From contig CAZRFE010000003.1 in assembly GCA_964599565.1 (NCBI GenBank), forward strand, positions 12,614 to 76,613: DNA of 64,000 nucleotides, given 5' to 3'. This document shows positions 44,266-52,819 of this stretch, piece by piece. The notes below the pieces were generated by a model. That model searched no databases and was not told the origin of the DNA. It saw only the letters and a list, made by a program, of their open reading frames with translations. Made by a program: the position numbers and the translations under genes. Origin of the DNA: JAJUFS01 sp964599565. GTDB lineage: Bacteria; Pseudomonadota; Gammaproteobacteria; Natronospirales; JAJUFS01. The first letter of the stretch is position 1. Each line of letters starts with the position of its first letter.

Positions 44266-45054
44266 TCAGCGCAGCGTTTCCGCTTCGATATACCGCTCGG
44301 CGCGCCGGAGTATCTTGATCATCGCGGACGGCATGTTCCGGTACAGCCACCACAGCGTGCGATAGGCGAGCGGCAGGCGATGCGCGCCGTTGCACGTCTG
44401 CGATCCCGATGAACTGAGCAGGTGCGAAACCGGAATGCCGAGCACATCCCGGCTTGCGTTGTCGATTGCGGCGAGAAACGCCGGATCGTCGTTCGTGGCC
44501 ACAACACCTGCATGCGTGCGGCCGATTTCCTCAAGCGGAGCTGCGTACGATGACGCGTCCATGCCGTCGAGCTCGTAGCCGCAGTACAGCGAAAACCGGT
44601 AGTGATCCGCGAGGCGGTTCCAGAATTCTTCGAGGCATATCGCCGCGTCCGGGTTTCCCGCGCGCCACAGGTCGCTCACCATTTCGCCGTAGATGCGCAG
44701 CTTCACGTGCGGCCGCGACACGCTCTCGATGATCTCGCCAACGGTCGCATGAAAGGACGGCCAGTCAGGCATGCTGCCGCGCATGAACCGCTTGAGCAGC
44801 ATCCGTCCGTCAAGCAGCAACAGGCGGCCCGCAGCCTGCAATCCTGCGGCGTTGGCTCCGCCGGCATCGATGCCTGCGACGACAGCGGCGCGACGAGAGC
44901 CGGATGCGATCACGAGAACGGTTTCGCCACGCCGAAGTCCGGACTCGACAAACACGGCGAGCGCGGCCTTGAGTGATCCGGCATTGCGGTGAATCTGGCA
45001 GAAATGACGGCTCTGGGGAGATTCGACGAGGAGTGCAGCTGACTTTGTCGGCAT
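44266..45054 (-). CDS. MEDS-domain (DcmR sensory domain) protein
   Basis: 262 residues with the MEDS domain: HFCQIHRNAGSLKAALAVFV, RGETVLVIASGSRRAAVVAG, KLRIYGEMVSDLWRAGNPDA and LEEFWNRLADHYRFSLYCGYE. The family name comes from DcmR, a regulator of dichloromethane metabolism; MEDS domains usually bind a small ligand and are fused to kinases or regulators. Here no output domain is attached. The last about 60 residues are unassigned. Confidence 0.82.
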   Translation of the reverse strand: MPTKSAALLVESPQSRHFCQIHRNAGSLKAALAVFVESGLRRGETVLVIASGSRRAAVVAGIDAGGANAAGLQAAGRLLLLDGRMLLKRFMRGSMPDWPSFHATVGEIIESVSRPHVKLRIYGEMVSDLWRAGNPDAAICLEEFWNRLADHYRFSLYCGYELDGMDASSYAAPLEEIGRTHAGVVATNDDPAFLAAIDNASRDVLGIPVSHLLSSSGSQTCNGAHRLPLAYRTLWWLYRNMPSAMIKILRRAERYIEAETLR

Positions 45055-45195
45055 CAGGCGTTCGAGCCCCTCCGGATCTGCGGAGCGGCATCGGTCTGTC
45101 CGCTCGTCAATCGCTGCTTCGCGACATATTCAATGGCGAGCGACGTTGAAGCAAACTTCGTGCTGCCGCAATACAGGCATTCACCTAGCCCAGGG

Positions 45196-45360
45196 CTAGA
45201 TTTCGATCATCTCGAAATCTTCCTTGCCGGCGCCGCAGTCGGGACATTGCCAGTTGAGCGGCACGTCTTCCCAGCGCGTTCCCGGTGCGATGCCGGTTTC
45301 AGGATGCCCTTTCGCTTCCTCGTAGATGAAACCGCAGATGACGCACATGTAGGCTTTCAT
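45196..45360 (-). CDS. Rubredoxin
   Basis: 54-residue iron protein for electron transfer. MKAYMCVICGFIYEEAKGHP and WQCPDCGAGKEDFEMIEI hold the two CxxC iron ligands (CVICG and CPDCG). The central aromatic DVPLNWQCP is typical of RubA. It lies between the MEDS gene and the divergent thiD. Its partner (alkane hydroxylase or oxygen-protection reductase) is not in the window. Confidence 0.95.
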   Translation of the reverse strand: MKAYMCVICGFIYEEAKGHPETGIAPGTRWEDVPLNWQCPDCGAGKEDFEMIEI

Positions 45361-45449
45361 TGATCACACCGGGAATGAAGATATTTCGGAGCGCGCATTT
45401 TCCGGAACCGGGCAGGCCGCGTCAAACCGCGAATGATAAGATGCGGCGC

Positions 45450-46238
45450 ATGCAACATCACACGCATCCTCCCGTCGTGCTCGTCATCGCCGGCAACGAT
45501 CCTTCCGGCGGCGCGGGCATCGCCGCAGACATCCAGGCCGTCACCACGCTCGGCTGTCATCCCGCTCCCGTGCTTGCCGCACTCACCGTGCAGGACACGG
45601 TCAACGCATACGCTGTCGAGTCCGTTGCGGCGGATTTCGTCTTCGCGCAGGCGCAACGCGTACTTAACGACCTGCCGGTCGCGGCCATCAAGCTCGGCCT
45701 GCTCGGCAGCGCGGCAATCGGCGAAGCCATCGCCGCGCTCCTTTCCGAGCACCCGCGGATTCCCGTCGTCACCGATCCCGTGCTTGTCGCCGCCGGCGGC
45801 GCGGAACTCGCGGAGTCCGCGTTGATCGCCGTGTACCGCGAACGCATTCTCCCGCGCACGACGCTGCTGACGCCGAACGCGCTCGAGCTGCGGCGTCTTG
45901 CACCGGATCTTCCCGACACCGGCAGGCGCGCGGCAGCGCTGCTCGATCTCGGCGTTCCATGGGTGCTTGCGAAGGGCGGCGACGAGGCGACACCCGCGGT
46001 CGAGAATTTTCTTTACGGCCGCAACGGCGAAACGCATCGCTGGATGACGGACCGTCTTGCCGGCGAGCATCACGGTTCCGGATGCACGCTCGCATCCGCC
46101 ATCGCAGCAAAACTTGCGCAGGGCGAACCCGTCCCGCAGGCGATCGATCACGCGCAGGCATTCACGTTCAGCGCACTTGCGAACGGCTGGCAGCTCGGTC
46201 ACGGCCAGCGGATTCCCAACCGCCATTCGTCACGCTGA
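45450..46238 (+). CDS. thiD: ThiD, hydroxymethylpyrimidine (phosphate) kinase
   Basis: 262-residue ribokinase-fold enzyme that phosphorylates HMP and HMP-P for thiamine synthesis. Seen: VVLVIAGNDPSGGAGIAADI, AIKLGLLGSAAIGEAIA, VTDPVLVAAGGAEL, and ATP-binding GEHHGSGCTLASAIAA. An ATG three codons upstream is also possible. A GATAAG -10-like sequence sits immediately upstream, so the message may be nearly leaderless. The stop overlaps the thiE ATG (TGATG). No TPP riboswitch seen. Confidence 0.92.
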   Translation: MQHHTHPPVVLVIAGNDPSGGAGIAADIQAVTTLGCHPAPVLAALTVQDTVNAYAVESVAADFVFAQAQRVLNDLPVAAIKLGLLGSAAIGEAIAALLSEHPRIPVVTDPVLVAAGGAELAESALIAVYRERILPRTTLLTPNALELRRLAPDLPDTGRRAAALLDLGVPWVLAKGGDEATPAVENFLYGRNGETHRWMTDRLAGEHHGSGCTLASAIAAKLAQGEPVPQAIDHAQAFTFSALANGWQLGHGQRIPNRHSSR

Positions 46239-46891
46239 TGGACGTTCCGTTCGATCCCCGCCTGCAGGGCATCTACGCGATCACCGATGCAGCGCTGTGC
46301 GCGCCGCGCGGACTCATCCCCTGCGTCACAGCCGTCCTTGAAGGCGGTGCGCGGCTGGTGCAGTACCGCGACAAGTCCGCCGATGCCGACCGGCGACGCG
46401 AAGACGCCGCACAACTCGTTTCGCTGTGCGAGCGATACGATGCGCTGCTCATCGTGAACGACGACGTCGAACTCGCGCGCGCGGTGAACGCGCACGGCGT
46501 GCATCTCGGGCGCGACGACATGAATCCCGAACGTGCGCGCCGCCTGCTCGCACGCGACGCCGTCGTCGGGATTTCCTGCTACGACGATTTCGGTCTTGCA
46601 CAGGCAGCGATGCGCACCGGCGCAGGCTATGTTGCCTTCGGCAGCATGTTTCCGTCGTTGACGAAACCGCATGCCGTACGCGCGCCGATGCAACTGCTCG
46701 CGCGCGCGCGTCGCGAACTGCACATCCCCGCCTGCGCAATCGGCGGCATCGACGAAAGGAACATCGGTGAAGTGGTGCACGCGGGTGCCGCGATGGCGGC
46801 GGTGGTCTCGGCAGTGTTCGCCGCAGCGGACATCGCCGCTGCGACGCGCGAACTCGTTCGCGCGTTCAACGCATCACGGGATTCACGCTAG
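46238..46891 (+). CDS. thiE: ThiE, thiamine-phosphate synthase
   Basis: 217 residues. Joins HMP-PP and thiazole-phosphate. TIM-barrel motifs: LVQYRDKSADADRRREDA (pyrophosphate/substrate site), LLIVNDDVELARAVNAHGVH, GISCYDDFGLAQAA, VAFGSMFPSLTKPHA and CAIGGIDERNIGEV. The TGATG overlap with thiD implies coupling. Its stop TAG and that of the convergent DUF418 gene share the palindrome CTAG. Confidence 0.93.
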   Translation: MDVPFDPRLQGIYAITDAALCAPRGLIPCVTAVLEGGARLVQYRDKSADADRRREDAAQLVSLCERYDALLIVNDDVELARAVNAHGVHLGRDDMNPERARRLLARDAVVGISCYDDFGLAQAAMRTGAGYVAFGSMFPSLTKPHAVRAPMQLLARARRELHIPACAIGGIDERNIGEVVHAGAAMAAVVSAVFAAADIAAATRELVRAFNASRDSR

Positions 46892-48156
46892 ACATCCCGC
46901 GGCCGCTCCATGGCTGCAAGGCGCATCGGCGGCAGGCGGAAATACGTCAGCGCGCGCCATGCCCATTCCACCGGTCCGAACGCAAAGCGCCGCAGCCACC
47001 AGTGGCTGAAAAGAATCTGCGCGAGATACAGCGCAAGCCCCGCGCTCACCATGAACACCGCATCGAACTCGCGCGCCATCACGCCGAAACCGTACGCATA
47101 GAAGACCAGCGTCATCACCACCGATTGCAGCAGGTAGTTCGTGAGCGCCATGCGGCCGACCGGCGCAAGCGTGCGCAGCCAGTTCGCCGCGCGCGTCTGC
47201 ATGCTAAGCGCGATCAGCGCCGCGTAGCCCAGCATGAGTACCGGACCTGCGACAAAGCCGAGGAGCATGTTCCAGCCGTTGCGCGGATCGGTGAAGTTGT
47301 ATGGGTCGAGTTCAAGGCCGATCGACGCGTGCCACGCGGACAGCGGCACGCCCGCGCCGATCGCGACGACCAGCGCAAGCAGGAAGAAGCGCCGGTGTGC
47401 GAGCGGATTCGCGAAATGTCCGTGCCGGCCGAGCCAGGCGCCGAACAGGAACATCGCGAGCACATGCAGCCCGAAGAACGGCACCGCGGAGGAGATGGAA
47501 ACGAACTCCTGCGCGCGCACCGAGGTGATCTCCATGTATGTGCCGCTCGTGTACGCAGCCCATGCCTGCTCGCTGAGCGCATCATGCTGCATCTGTGCCG
47601 CCTGCATGCCCTTCAGCATTTCGGCGGCCGCATCGGGATTCTTCGCAGCGAAGTCGAGCATCGATGCCATGCCGAACGCCATCAGCAACTGCACGGCGAA
47701 CGCGATGATCGCAACCGTGAGCAGGCGCGTGGAACTGCCGCGACCGATGAGCAGCAGCACGAAACCGAGCACTGCGTAGACAGCGAGGATGTCGCCGGCC
47801 CAGATGAACGTGCCATGCAGCACGCCGATCGCGAGCAGCACCAGCAGGCGGCGCAGATAGGTCGGCACGACGCTGCCCTGCCGCGCCTTCGCGCGCTCGA
47901 GCTGGATCGCGAAGCCGAGTCCGAACAGCATCGAGAACAGCGGATAGAACTTGCCTTGCGTGAAGAACATGATCAGCCAGCCGATCGCGGCATCGCTGCC
48001 GCTGCCGGCCGCGGTGTAATCGTAGGTATCCGATACCGGCTGCGCGAAGAACATCAGGTTGGCGAGCAGGATGCCGAGCAGCGCGAAACCGCGCAGCACG
48101 TCCAGCGTTGCAATGCGTTCCGCTGCGCAGACCGGTCGTGCGGCGATTTCCGTCAT
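46888..48156 (-). CDS. DUF418 membrane protein, copy 1
   Basis: About 422 residues with roughly ten helices; YeiB-like. RIATLDVLRGFALLGILLAN opens the protein, and GRMALTNYLLQSVVMTLVFY plus the C-terminal LFSHWWLRRFAFGPVEWAWR are DUF418 hallmarks. Start chosen at MTEIAARP, where GGGGGA lies eight bases upstream, as in the second copy. A longer open frame upstream is antisense to other codon structure and unlikely. Function unknown. Confidence 0.87.
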   Translation of the reverse strand: MTEIAARPVCAAERIATLDVLRGFALLGILLANLMFFAQPVSDTYDYTAAGSGSDAAIGWLIMFFTQGKFYPLFSMLFGLGFAIQLERAKARQGSVVPTYLRRLLVLLAIGVLHGTFIWAGDILAVYAVLGFVLLLIGRGSSTRLLTVAIIAFAVQLLMAFGMASMLDFAAKNPDAAAEMLKGMQAAQMQHDALSEQAWAAYTSGTYMEITSVRAQEFVSISSAVPFFGLHVLAMFLFGAWLGRHGHFANPLAHRRFFLLALVVAIGAGVPLSAWHASIGLELDPYNFTDPRNGWNMLLGFVAGPVLMLGYAALIALSMQTRAANWLRTLAPVGRMALTNYLLQSVVMTLVFYAYGFGVMAREFDAVFMVSAGLALYLAQILFSHWWLRRFAFGPVEWAWRALTYFRLPPMRLAAMERPRDV

Positions 48157-48257
48157 TGCCATTTCCCCCGGGTTTCGTCGTCCCGCATCGTTGCGTTTCC
48201 GGGCACCGAACGCAAGCGCGCCGCCGCAGGATGCGACGGCGCGACATGCAACACCAT

Positions 48258-49649
48258 TCAGGAATGCGCGAGCGTCGCTTCGGCCTCCACGCCGCGCACG
48301 CGCATCGGCTGACGCTTGAAGTACGTCAGCGAACGCCACAGCCATTCCGCGGGCCCGAAACGAAAGCGTGCGAGCCACCAGCGACTGAGCATGATCTGCC
48401 CGCCGAACACGAGCGCGATGTAGAAAAGCTGTTCCGTCGAATCGAGCTTGCCGACGAAGCCAAGCCCGTAACCGTAGAACACCAGCGTGCCGAGCAACGA
48501 CTGCAGCAGGTAGTTCGACAGCGCCATGCGTCCGACTGGTGCGAGATACTCCAGCCAGCGGCGTGCGCGCGTGAGCATGAGCAGCGAGATCGCGGCGACA
48601 TACACGAGCATGAACGCAAGTCCCGACGCTGTCTTCGCGAAGAAGTCCAGCCAGTGCTGCCACGACAGCGCCGGCAGTTCCGGCCTGTTCATCTGCACGT
48701 ACACGAACAGCGCCGACAGCGGTACGCCGACGAGCAGGCTGATGACAAGCAGCTTCCGGAACTGCGGGCGAAGCTCGCCGGCGCGACGAATGAAATCGTT
48801 GCGGCCAAACCATGCACCGAGCATGAAGATGCCGGCGATCATGAACCAGAACGGGCCGGAGAGCGTGCGGCTCGGCAGATGCTCGATGCGCCAGCTCACG
48901 GTGTCGATGTAACTGCCGTTCGCGAAGGTCTCCATCGCCGCCGCCATTTCCTGCTCGCGTTCCACGGCGCGCTTCGGATCGCTCATCGATTCGATCTGCT
49001 TGAGAATTCCCTGGTCGGATTCGCTGAGTACTTCACCGGCCTCGGCGGCCGCCTGCACGTTGAGCGCGTGATTCACGAAACCGGCGAATGCGGCGAGCGG
49101 ACCGAAGATCAGCAGGCCCGCCATCACCGGCACCAGCCAGCGTGGCGATTTTTCGCGACGACCCTTGCTGAAGCGGCGCACGAGCCGGTCGACGCCGCGC
49201 TTCGCGCCGTAGCACAGGAGCAGGATCAGGCCGCCGACCGCGTAGGTGTTGAGAATGTCGCCGTCCCAGAGAAAGACGATGTGAAAGATGCCGATCAGCC
49301 ACAGCAGCACGATTCGCCAGAAGAAGCGCGCAGCGAAACCGCGCTCGACGCGTTCCGCACGCGCCAGCTGCACGGCAAAGCCAAGGCCGAACAGGAACGC
49401 GAACAGCGTGTAGAACTTGCCCTGCGTGAAGAAGAGTTTCAGCACTTCCACCGCGTAATTGACGGGACCGAGTTCCTCCCAGTGCACCGCGAACCAGGCG
49501 CTGGGCTGCACGAACGCCGTGACATTCACGAACATGATTCCAAGCAGCGCGAATCCGCGCAGCACGTCGAGCGTATGGATGCGCTCCTCCGGTGGGATTG
49601 GCTGGATCACACCCGGAACGCGTTCCGGAATGACTGAATTCTCCGACAT
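48258..49649 (-). CDS. DUF418 membrane protein, copy 2
   Basis: 463 residues, paralogue of the adjacent gene. RIHTLDVLRGFALLGIMFVN, GKFYTLFAFLFGLGFAVQL, GRMALSNYLLQSLLGTLVFY and LSRWWLARFRFGPAEWLWRS match copy 1 closely. The start MSENSVIPERV has GGGGGA seven bases upstream. Tandem duplication with about 100 bases between the copies. Transport or envelope role is a guess. Confidence 0.88.
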   Translation of the reverse strand: MSENSVIPERVPGVIQPIPPEERIHTLDVLRGFALLGIMFVNVTAFVQPSAWFAVHWEELGPVNYAVEVLKLFFTQGKFYTLFAFLFGLGFAVQLARAERVERGFAARFFWRIVLLWLIGIFHIVFLWDGDILNTYAVGGLILLLCYGAKRGVDRLVRRFSKGRREKSPRWLVPVMAGLLIFGPLAAFAGFVNHALNVQAAAEAGEVLSESDQGILKQIESMSDPKRAVEREQEMAAAMETFANGSYIDTVSWRIEHLPSRTLSGPFWFMIAGIFMLGAWFGRNDFIRRAGELRPQFRKLLVISLLVGVPLSALFVYVQMNRPELPALSWQHWLDFFAKTASGLAFMLVYVAAISLLMLTRARRWLEYLAPVGRMALSNYLLQSLLGTLVFYGYGLGFVGKLDSTEQLFYIALVFGGQIMLSRWWLARFRFGPAEWLWRSLTYFKRQPMRVRGVEAEATLAHS

Positions 49650-49755
49650 GGCATATCCCCCTCTTCCTGGTTGTCCGGCGCCGCGGCTATCCCGCCGGTC
49701 GCCATCTTATTCCCACAATCTGACAGAGGGCTAGTGCTTTAGTTCACCATAACAG

Positions 49756-50265
49756 TTAATTTTTCGGTGGCTGTTTCCGCAGCGTCATTTCGAAGAATTT
49801 CATCCATGCCTGGCCGGTGGCGCGCGTCTCGCCGACCTCGGTCCACGTATCGCCGCTGACGCGCAGGCGGTAGCGAATGTCCCGCGAACCGTCCGGCAGC
49901 GAGAAACCCCAGTGGAATTCATCGCCTTCCTCGCGTCCCCACGCCTCCATGTCGCGGCCGTCGGAAAGCCACGAATGCATGCGGTATTCGCCGCCCTTCG
50001 CGCCCGGACGTATCAGCGCAAGCGCGTTGTGCACGGACTGCCGGGTGCCGGAGCGAAAATGCCGGCCTTCGATCAGCCAGGCCGTATCGTCCAGCACCTT
50101 GCGGACGGTTTCGTGGCTGTCGAACGTGGAGCGTTCCGGGCCGCGCTGGGTCCAGCCCTCGCCCTGCCATTCGCCGACCAGCGCATCGAGCGACGACGCC
50201 GGTTCGCCTGCCGATGCGACGGACGCGAGCAGCAGCAAAAGCCAGGAAAGATGCCTTGGTTTCAT
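49756..50265 (-). CDS. Secreted protein of unknown function (lipocalin-like)
   Basis: 169 residues from MKPRHLSWLLLLLASVASAG, a clear signal peptide. Mature part: SLDALVGEWQGEGWTQRGP, then beta-rich segments ALALIRPGAKGGEYRMHSW and EFHWGFSLPDGSRDIRYRL, suggestive of a DUF1579/lipocalin-type barrel. The start overlaps the stop of the small membrane protein as ATGA. Last gene of a four-gene cassette. Confidence 0.7.
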   Translation of the reverse strand: MKPRHLSWLLLLLASVASAGEPASSLDALVGEWQGEGWTQRGPERSTFDSHETVRKVLDDTAWLIEGRHFRSGTRQSVHNALALIRPGAKGGEYRMHSWLSDGRDMEAWGREEGDEFHWGFSLPDGSRDIRYRLRVSGDTWTEVGETRATGQAWMKFFEMTLRKQPPKN

Positions 50266-50456
50266 GACGGTTTCTCCTCGTCCTTTTCCGGTTCGCACGC
50301 CATGCCCCAGAGCATCGCGCCGACGATGAAGCACGCGGAACTCAGGAAGATTCCCCAGTTCGTCGGCAGCGCATGCAGGATGAATGTCGCAAGCGATACC
50401 AGGATGCCGAGGGTGTAGAGAATGCGCCTGGCGATGCGCAACGATTGCCGGTTCAT
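50262..50456 (-). CDS. Small membrane protein
   Basis: 64 residues with two hydrophobic helices (RILYTLGILVSLATFILHAL and GIFLSSACFIVGAMLWGMA) and a short acidic tail EPEKDEEKPS. Overlaps its neighbours by 4 bases on each side. No family recognised. Confidence 0.7.
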   Translation of the reverse strand: MNRQSLRIARRILYTLGILVSLATFILHALPTNWGIFLSSACFIVGAMLWGMACEPEKDEEKPS

Positions 50457-50770
50457 GTGTCGTCTCCCTTGTTGACGGTAAACAGCAGGTTCTCAAGATG
50501 CGCGAGGTAGGCGGCGAACGCCGCCCTGCCCTTCGCCGTCAGCGCCACATCGGTGACGGGTTTCCTGCCGGCGAAACGCTTCGCGATTTCCACGTAGCCA
50601 TTGTCCTCGAGCTTGCGAAGATGCGTGCTCAGGTTGCCGTCCGTGGTGTTCACCTTGTCGCGGATGAAGGTGAACTCCGCACGGTCCACGCTCGCGAGGA
50701 CCGCCATCACCGCAAGCCGTATGCGCGAGTGGATGAGGTCGTCGAGCTGGCTGTGGTCGAAATCATTCAT
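50453..50770 (-). CDS. Winged-helix transcriptional regulator
   Basis: 105 residues. Winged HTH of the PF13601 type: IHSRIRLAVMAVLASVDRAE, FTFIRDKVNTTDGNLSTHLR (recognition helix), KLEDNGYVEIAKRFAGRKPV (wing). ArsR/MarR-like in length without metal cysteines. It is the second gene of the cassette and is the obvious candidate to bind the palindrome over the cassette promoter. Confidence 0.85.
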   Translation of the reverse strand: MNDFDHSQLDDLIHSRIRLAVMAVLASVDRAEFTFIRDKVNTTDGNLSTHLRKLEDNGYVEIAKRFAGRKPVTDVALTAKGRAAFAAYLAHLENLLFTVNKGDDT

Positions 50771-51362
50771 GCACCGCGCTCCCGCGCGCAGTCCGCTTCA
50801 TGCGGACGAGAATCACGCCGGGTACGACGTACAGCGCAATCAGCATCAGGCCCATGAGAAGGAGCACGTACAGCCCCGGCCAGGCGAACATCACCGCCGA
50901 GCCCGCCCACCAGCCGAACGAAAGATTCCGAAGCCACGGCATGCCCGCGAGCGTGCCCGTCATGAACACGGCGCCGCCGACGAGCGCGCTGGACAGCGCG
51001 GACATGTGCTGGCCGCCGAGATGGCCGCTGCCGACGCCGACGAAGAAGATGATCAGCATGCTGATGCCCATCGACATCCAGACCATGCCGATCAGCCGGC
51101 CGGCCGGCGCTTCCACCGACTCGCGCCGTTCCGCGCGCATCAGCAGCAACATGCCGATGCCGCCGAGCGCAAGGCACGCCGTCCAGTACGCCATCGACGG
51201 CACGTTCCACCGCCCCGTCGCCGTCAGCCATGTCCCGATCAATCCAAGCCCGATGGCCACGCCCCAGACGATGAAATAGCCGCCGTGCACGTAAACCGTG
51301 CGGCGAGTGTCTTCCATCACCCGGCGGATGTAGGCGAGGTCCGCGTACGGATCAGTTCCCAT
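50763..51362 (-). CDS. Membrane protein heading the regulator cassette
   Basis: 199 residues from MGTDPYADLAYIRRVMEDTR, with GAGGAGG before the ATG. The N-terminal about 30 residues are soluble and helical, then about six membrane helices in three hairpins (GGYFIVWGVAIGLGLIG, VWMSMGISMLIIFFVGVG, AVMFAWPGLYVLLLMGL). Overlaps the regulator by 8 bases. Unrecognised; a transporter or sensor of whatever induces the operon is possible. Confidence 0.72.
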   Translation of the reverse strand: MGTDPYADLAYIRRVMEDTRRTVYVHGGYFIVWGVAIGLGLIGTWLTATGRWNVPSMAYWTACLALGGIGMLLLMRAERRESVEAPAGRLIGMVWMSMGISMLIIFFVGVGSGHLGGQHMSALSSALVGGAVFMTGTLAGMPWLRNLSFGWWAGSAVMFAWPGLYVLLLMGLMLIALYVVPGVILVRMKRTARGSAVHE

Positions 51363-51379
51363 GAATAGTTCCTCCTCAG

Positions 51380-51425
51380 AAAGTACTTTTAAATACAAAG
51401 TAGTTTGCGGATAGCTACCTGTCAA
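51380..51425 (-). promoter_or_regulatory. Promoter with palindromic operator for the four-gene cassette
   Basis: On the minus strand TTGACA (-35), 17-base spacer, TACTTT (-10). The -10 is part of TACTTT-N7-AAAGTA, and AAAGTACTTT follows at once, giving three half-sites overlapping the -10 and start. This is the layout expected of autorepression by the encoded winged-helix protein, not proven. Confidence 0.68.
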
Positions 51426-51535
51426 GCCCGACCGACGAACGGCGCGTTCCTGTGCGGTTTTGTCCGTGCAGGCCTTCGGTTAGCATACGGGCCCGCCGTT
51501 CCGGGCCGCACGGCCATAAAGCCCAAGGAGATTCC

Positions 51536-52819
51536 ATGACCGCCTCTTCCCGCGACCTGTTTGCCGACGCGAAGCGCTATATCCCCGGCGGCGTGAACTC
51601 GCCGGTGCGCGCCTTCAAGTCCGTGGGCGGCGACCCGGTGTTCTTCGCGCGCGCCGACGGTCCTTATGCGTGGGATACCGAGGGCAAGCGCTATATCGAC
51701 TACGTCGGCTCCTGGGGTCCCATGGTTGCGGGACACAACCACCCGAAGGTACGCGACGCGGTGCTGCGCGCGGTGGAAAACGGCCTGTCGTTCGGTGCGC
51801 CGACGCCGGCGGAAACGACCATGGCGCGCAAGGTCTGCGCGCTTGTGCCATCGATCGAACTCGTGCGCATGTGCAACTCCGGCACGGAAGCGACGATGTC
51901 CGCGATCCGGCTCGCGCGCGGCTACACCGGCCGCGAGAAGATCGTGAAGTTCGAAGGCTGCTACCACGGCCATTCGGACGCGCTGCTGGTGAAGGCGGGA
52001 TCCGGCGCGCTCACGCTCGGTGTGCCGACTTCGCCCGGTGTGCCGAAGGGCGCCGCGGAACACACGCTCACGCTCGACTACAACGATGCCCAGCAGGTGC
52101 GGAAGGTCTTCGGCGAGATCGGCGGTGAAATCGCCTGCGTGATCGTCGAGCCTGTCGCCGGCAACATGAACTGTGTGCCGCCCGCGCCCGGCTTTCTCGA
52201 AACGCTGCGCGAGATGTGCGACGAACACGGCGCGGTGCTGATCATCGATGAAGTGATGACGGGTTTTCGCGTCGCCCGCGGCGGCGCGCAGCAACGTTAC
52301 GGCGTCACACCCGATCTCACCACGCTCGGCAAGATCATCGGCGGCGGCATGCCGGTCGGCGCGTTCGGCGGCAAGCGCGACATCATGGAACAGCTCGCGC
52401 CGCTCGGCCCCGTCTACCAGGCGGGAACGTTGTCGGGAAATCCCGTTGCGATGGCGGCCGGCATCGCAATGCTCGACATCGTCAGCGAACCGGGCTTCCA
52501 CGATCGTCTCGCCGCGCTCACCGAGCAGTTGTGCGGCGGACTTGCCGACGCCGCGAAGCGCGCCGGCGTTCCGCTTGTCATCAACCAGGTGTGCGGCATG
52601 TTCGGCCTGTTCTTCACCGGGCAGGAATCCGTCACGTCATTTCGCGACGTGATGGCATGCGATGCGAAACGCTTCGGAAAATTCTTCCACGGCATGCTGG
52701 AGCACGGCGTGTATCTTGCGCCATCGGCGTTCGAGGCGGGCTTTGTCTCGACCGCGCACAGTCCCGATGACATCGCAGGCACTGTCGCGGCCGCGTACTC
52801 GGTGTTCAAGTCGCTATGA
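51536..52819 (+). CDS. hemL: HemL, glutamate-1-semialdehyde aminomutase
   Basis: 427-residue PLP enzyme giving 5-aminolevulinate for haem. MTASSRDLFADAKRYIPGGV start with AAGGAG; substrate-site GGVNSPVRAFKSVGGDP; PLP lysine in TTLGKIIGGGMPVGAFGGK; GTLSGNPVAMAAG. The stop overlaps the truncated haemoglobin start as ATGA, so haem supply and a haem protein are translationally coupled. Confidence 0.97.
   Translation: MTASSRDLFADAKRYIPGGVNSPVRAFKSVGGDPVFFARADGPYAWDTEGKRYIDYVGSWGPMVAGHNHPKVRDAVLRAVENGLSFGAPTPAETTMARKVCALVPSIELVRMCNSGTEATMSAIRLARGYTGREKIVKFEGCYHGHSDALLVKAGSGALTLGVPTSPGVPKGAAEHTLTLDYNDAQQVRKVFGEIGGEIACVIVEPVAGNMNCVPPAPGFLETLREMCDEHGAVLIIDEVMTGFRVARGGAQQRYGVTPDLTTLGKIIGGGMPVGAFGGKRDIMEQLAPLGPVYQAGTLSGNPVAMAAGIAMLDIVSEPGFHDRLAALTEQLCGGLADAAKRAGVPLVINQVCGMFGLFFTGQESVTSFRDVMACDAKRFGKFFHGMLEHGVYLAPSAFEAGFVSTAHSPDDIAGTVAAAYSVFKSL

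Noticed and set aside
48157..48813. N-terminal extension of DUF418 copy 1
   Set aside because: The extra 219 codons overlap copy 2 in another frame and are Arg/Ala-rich; a good ribosome site lies at the internal start.
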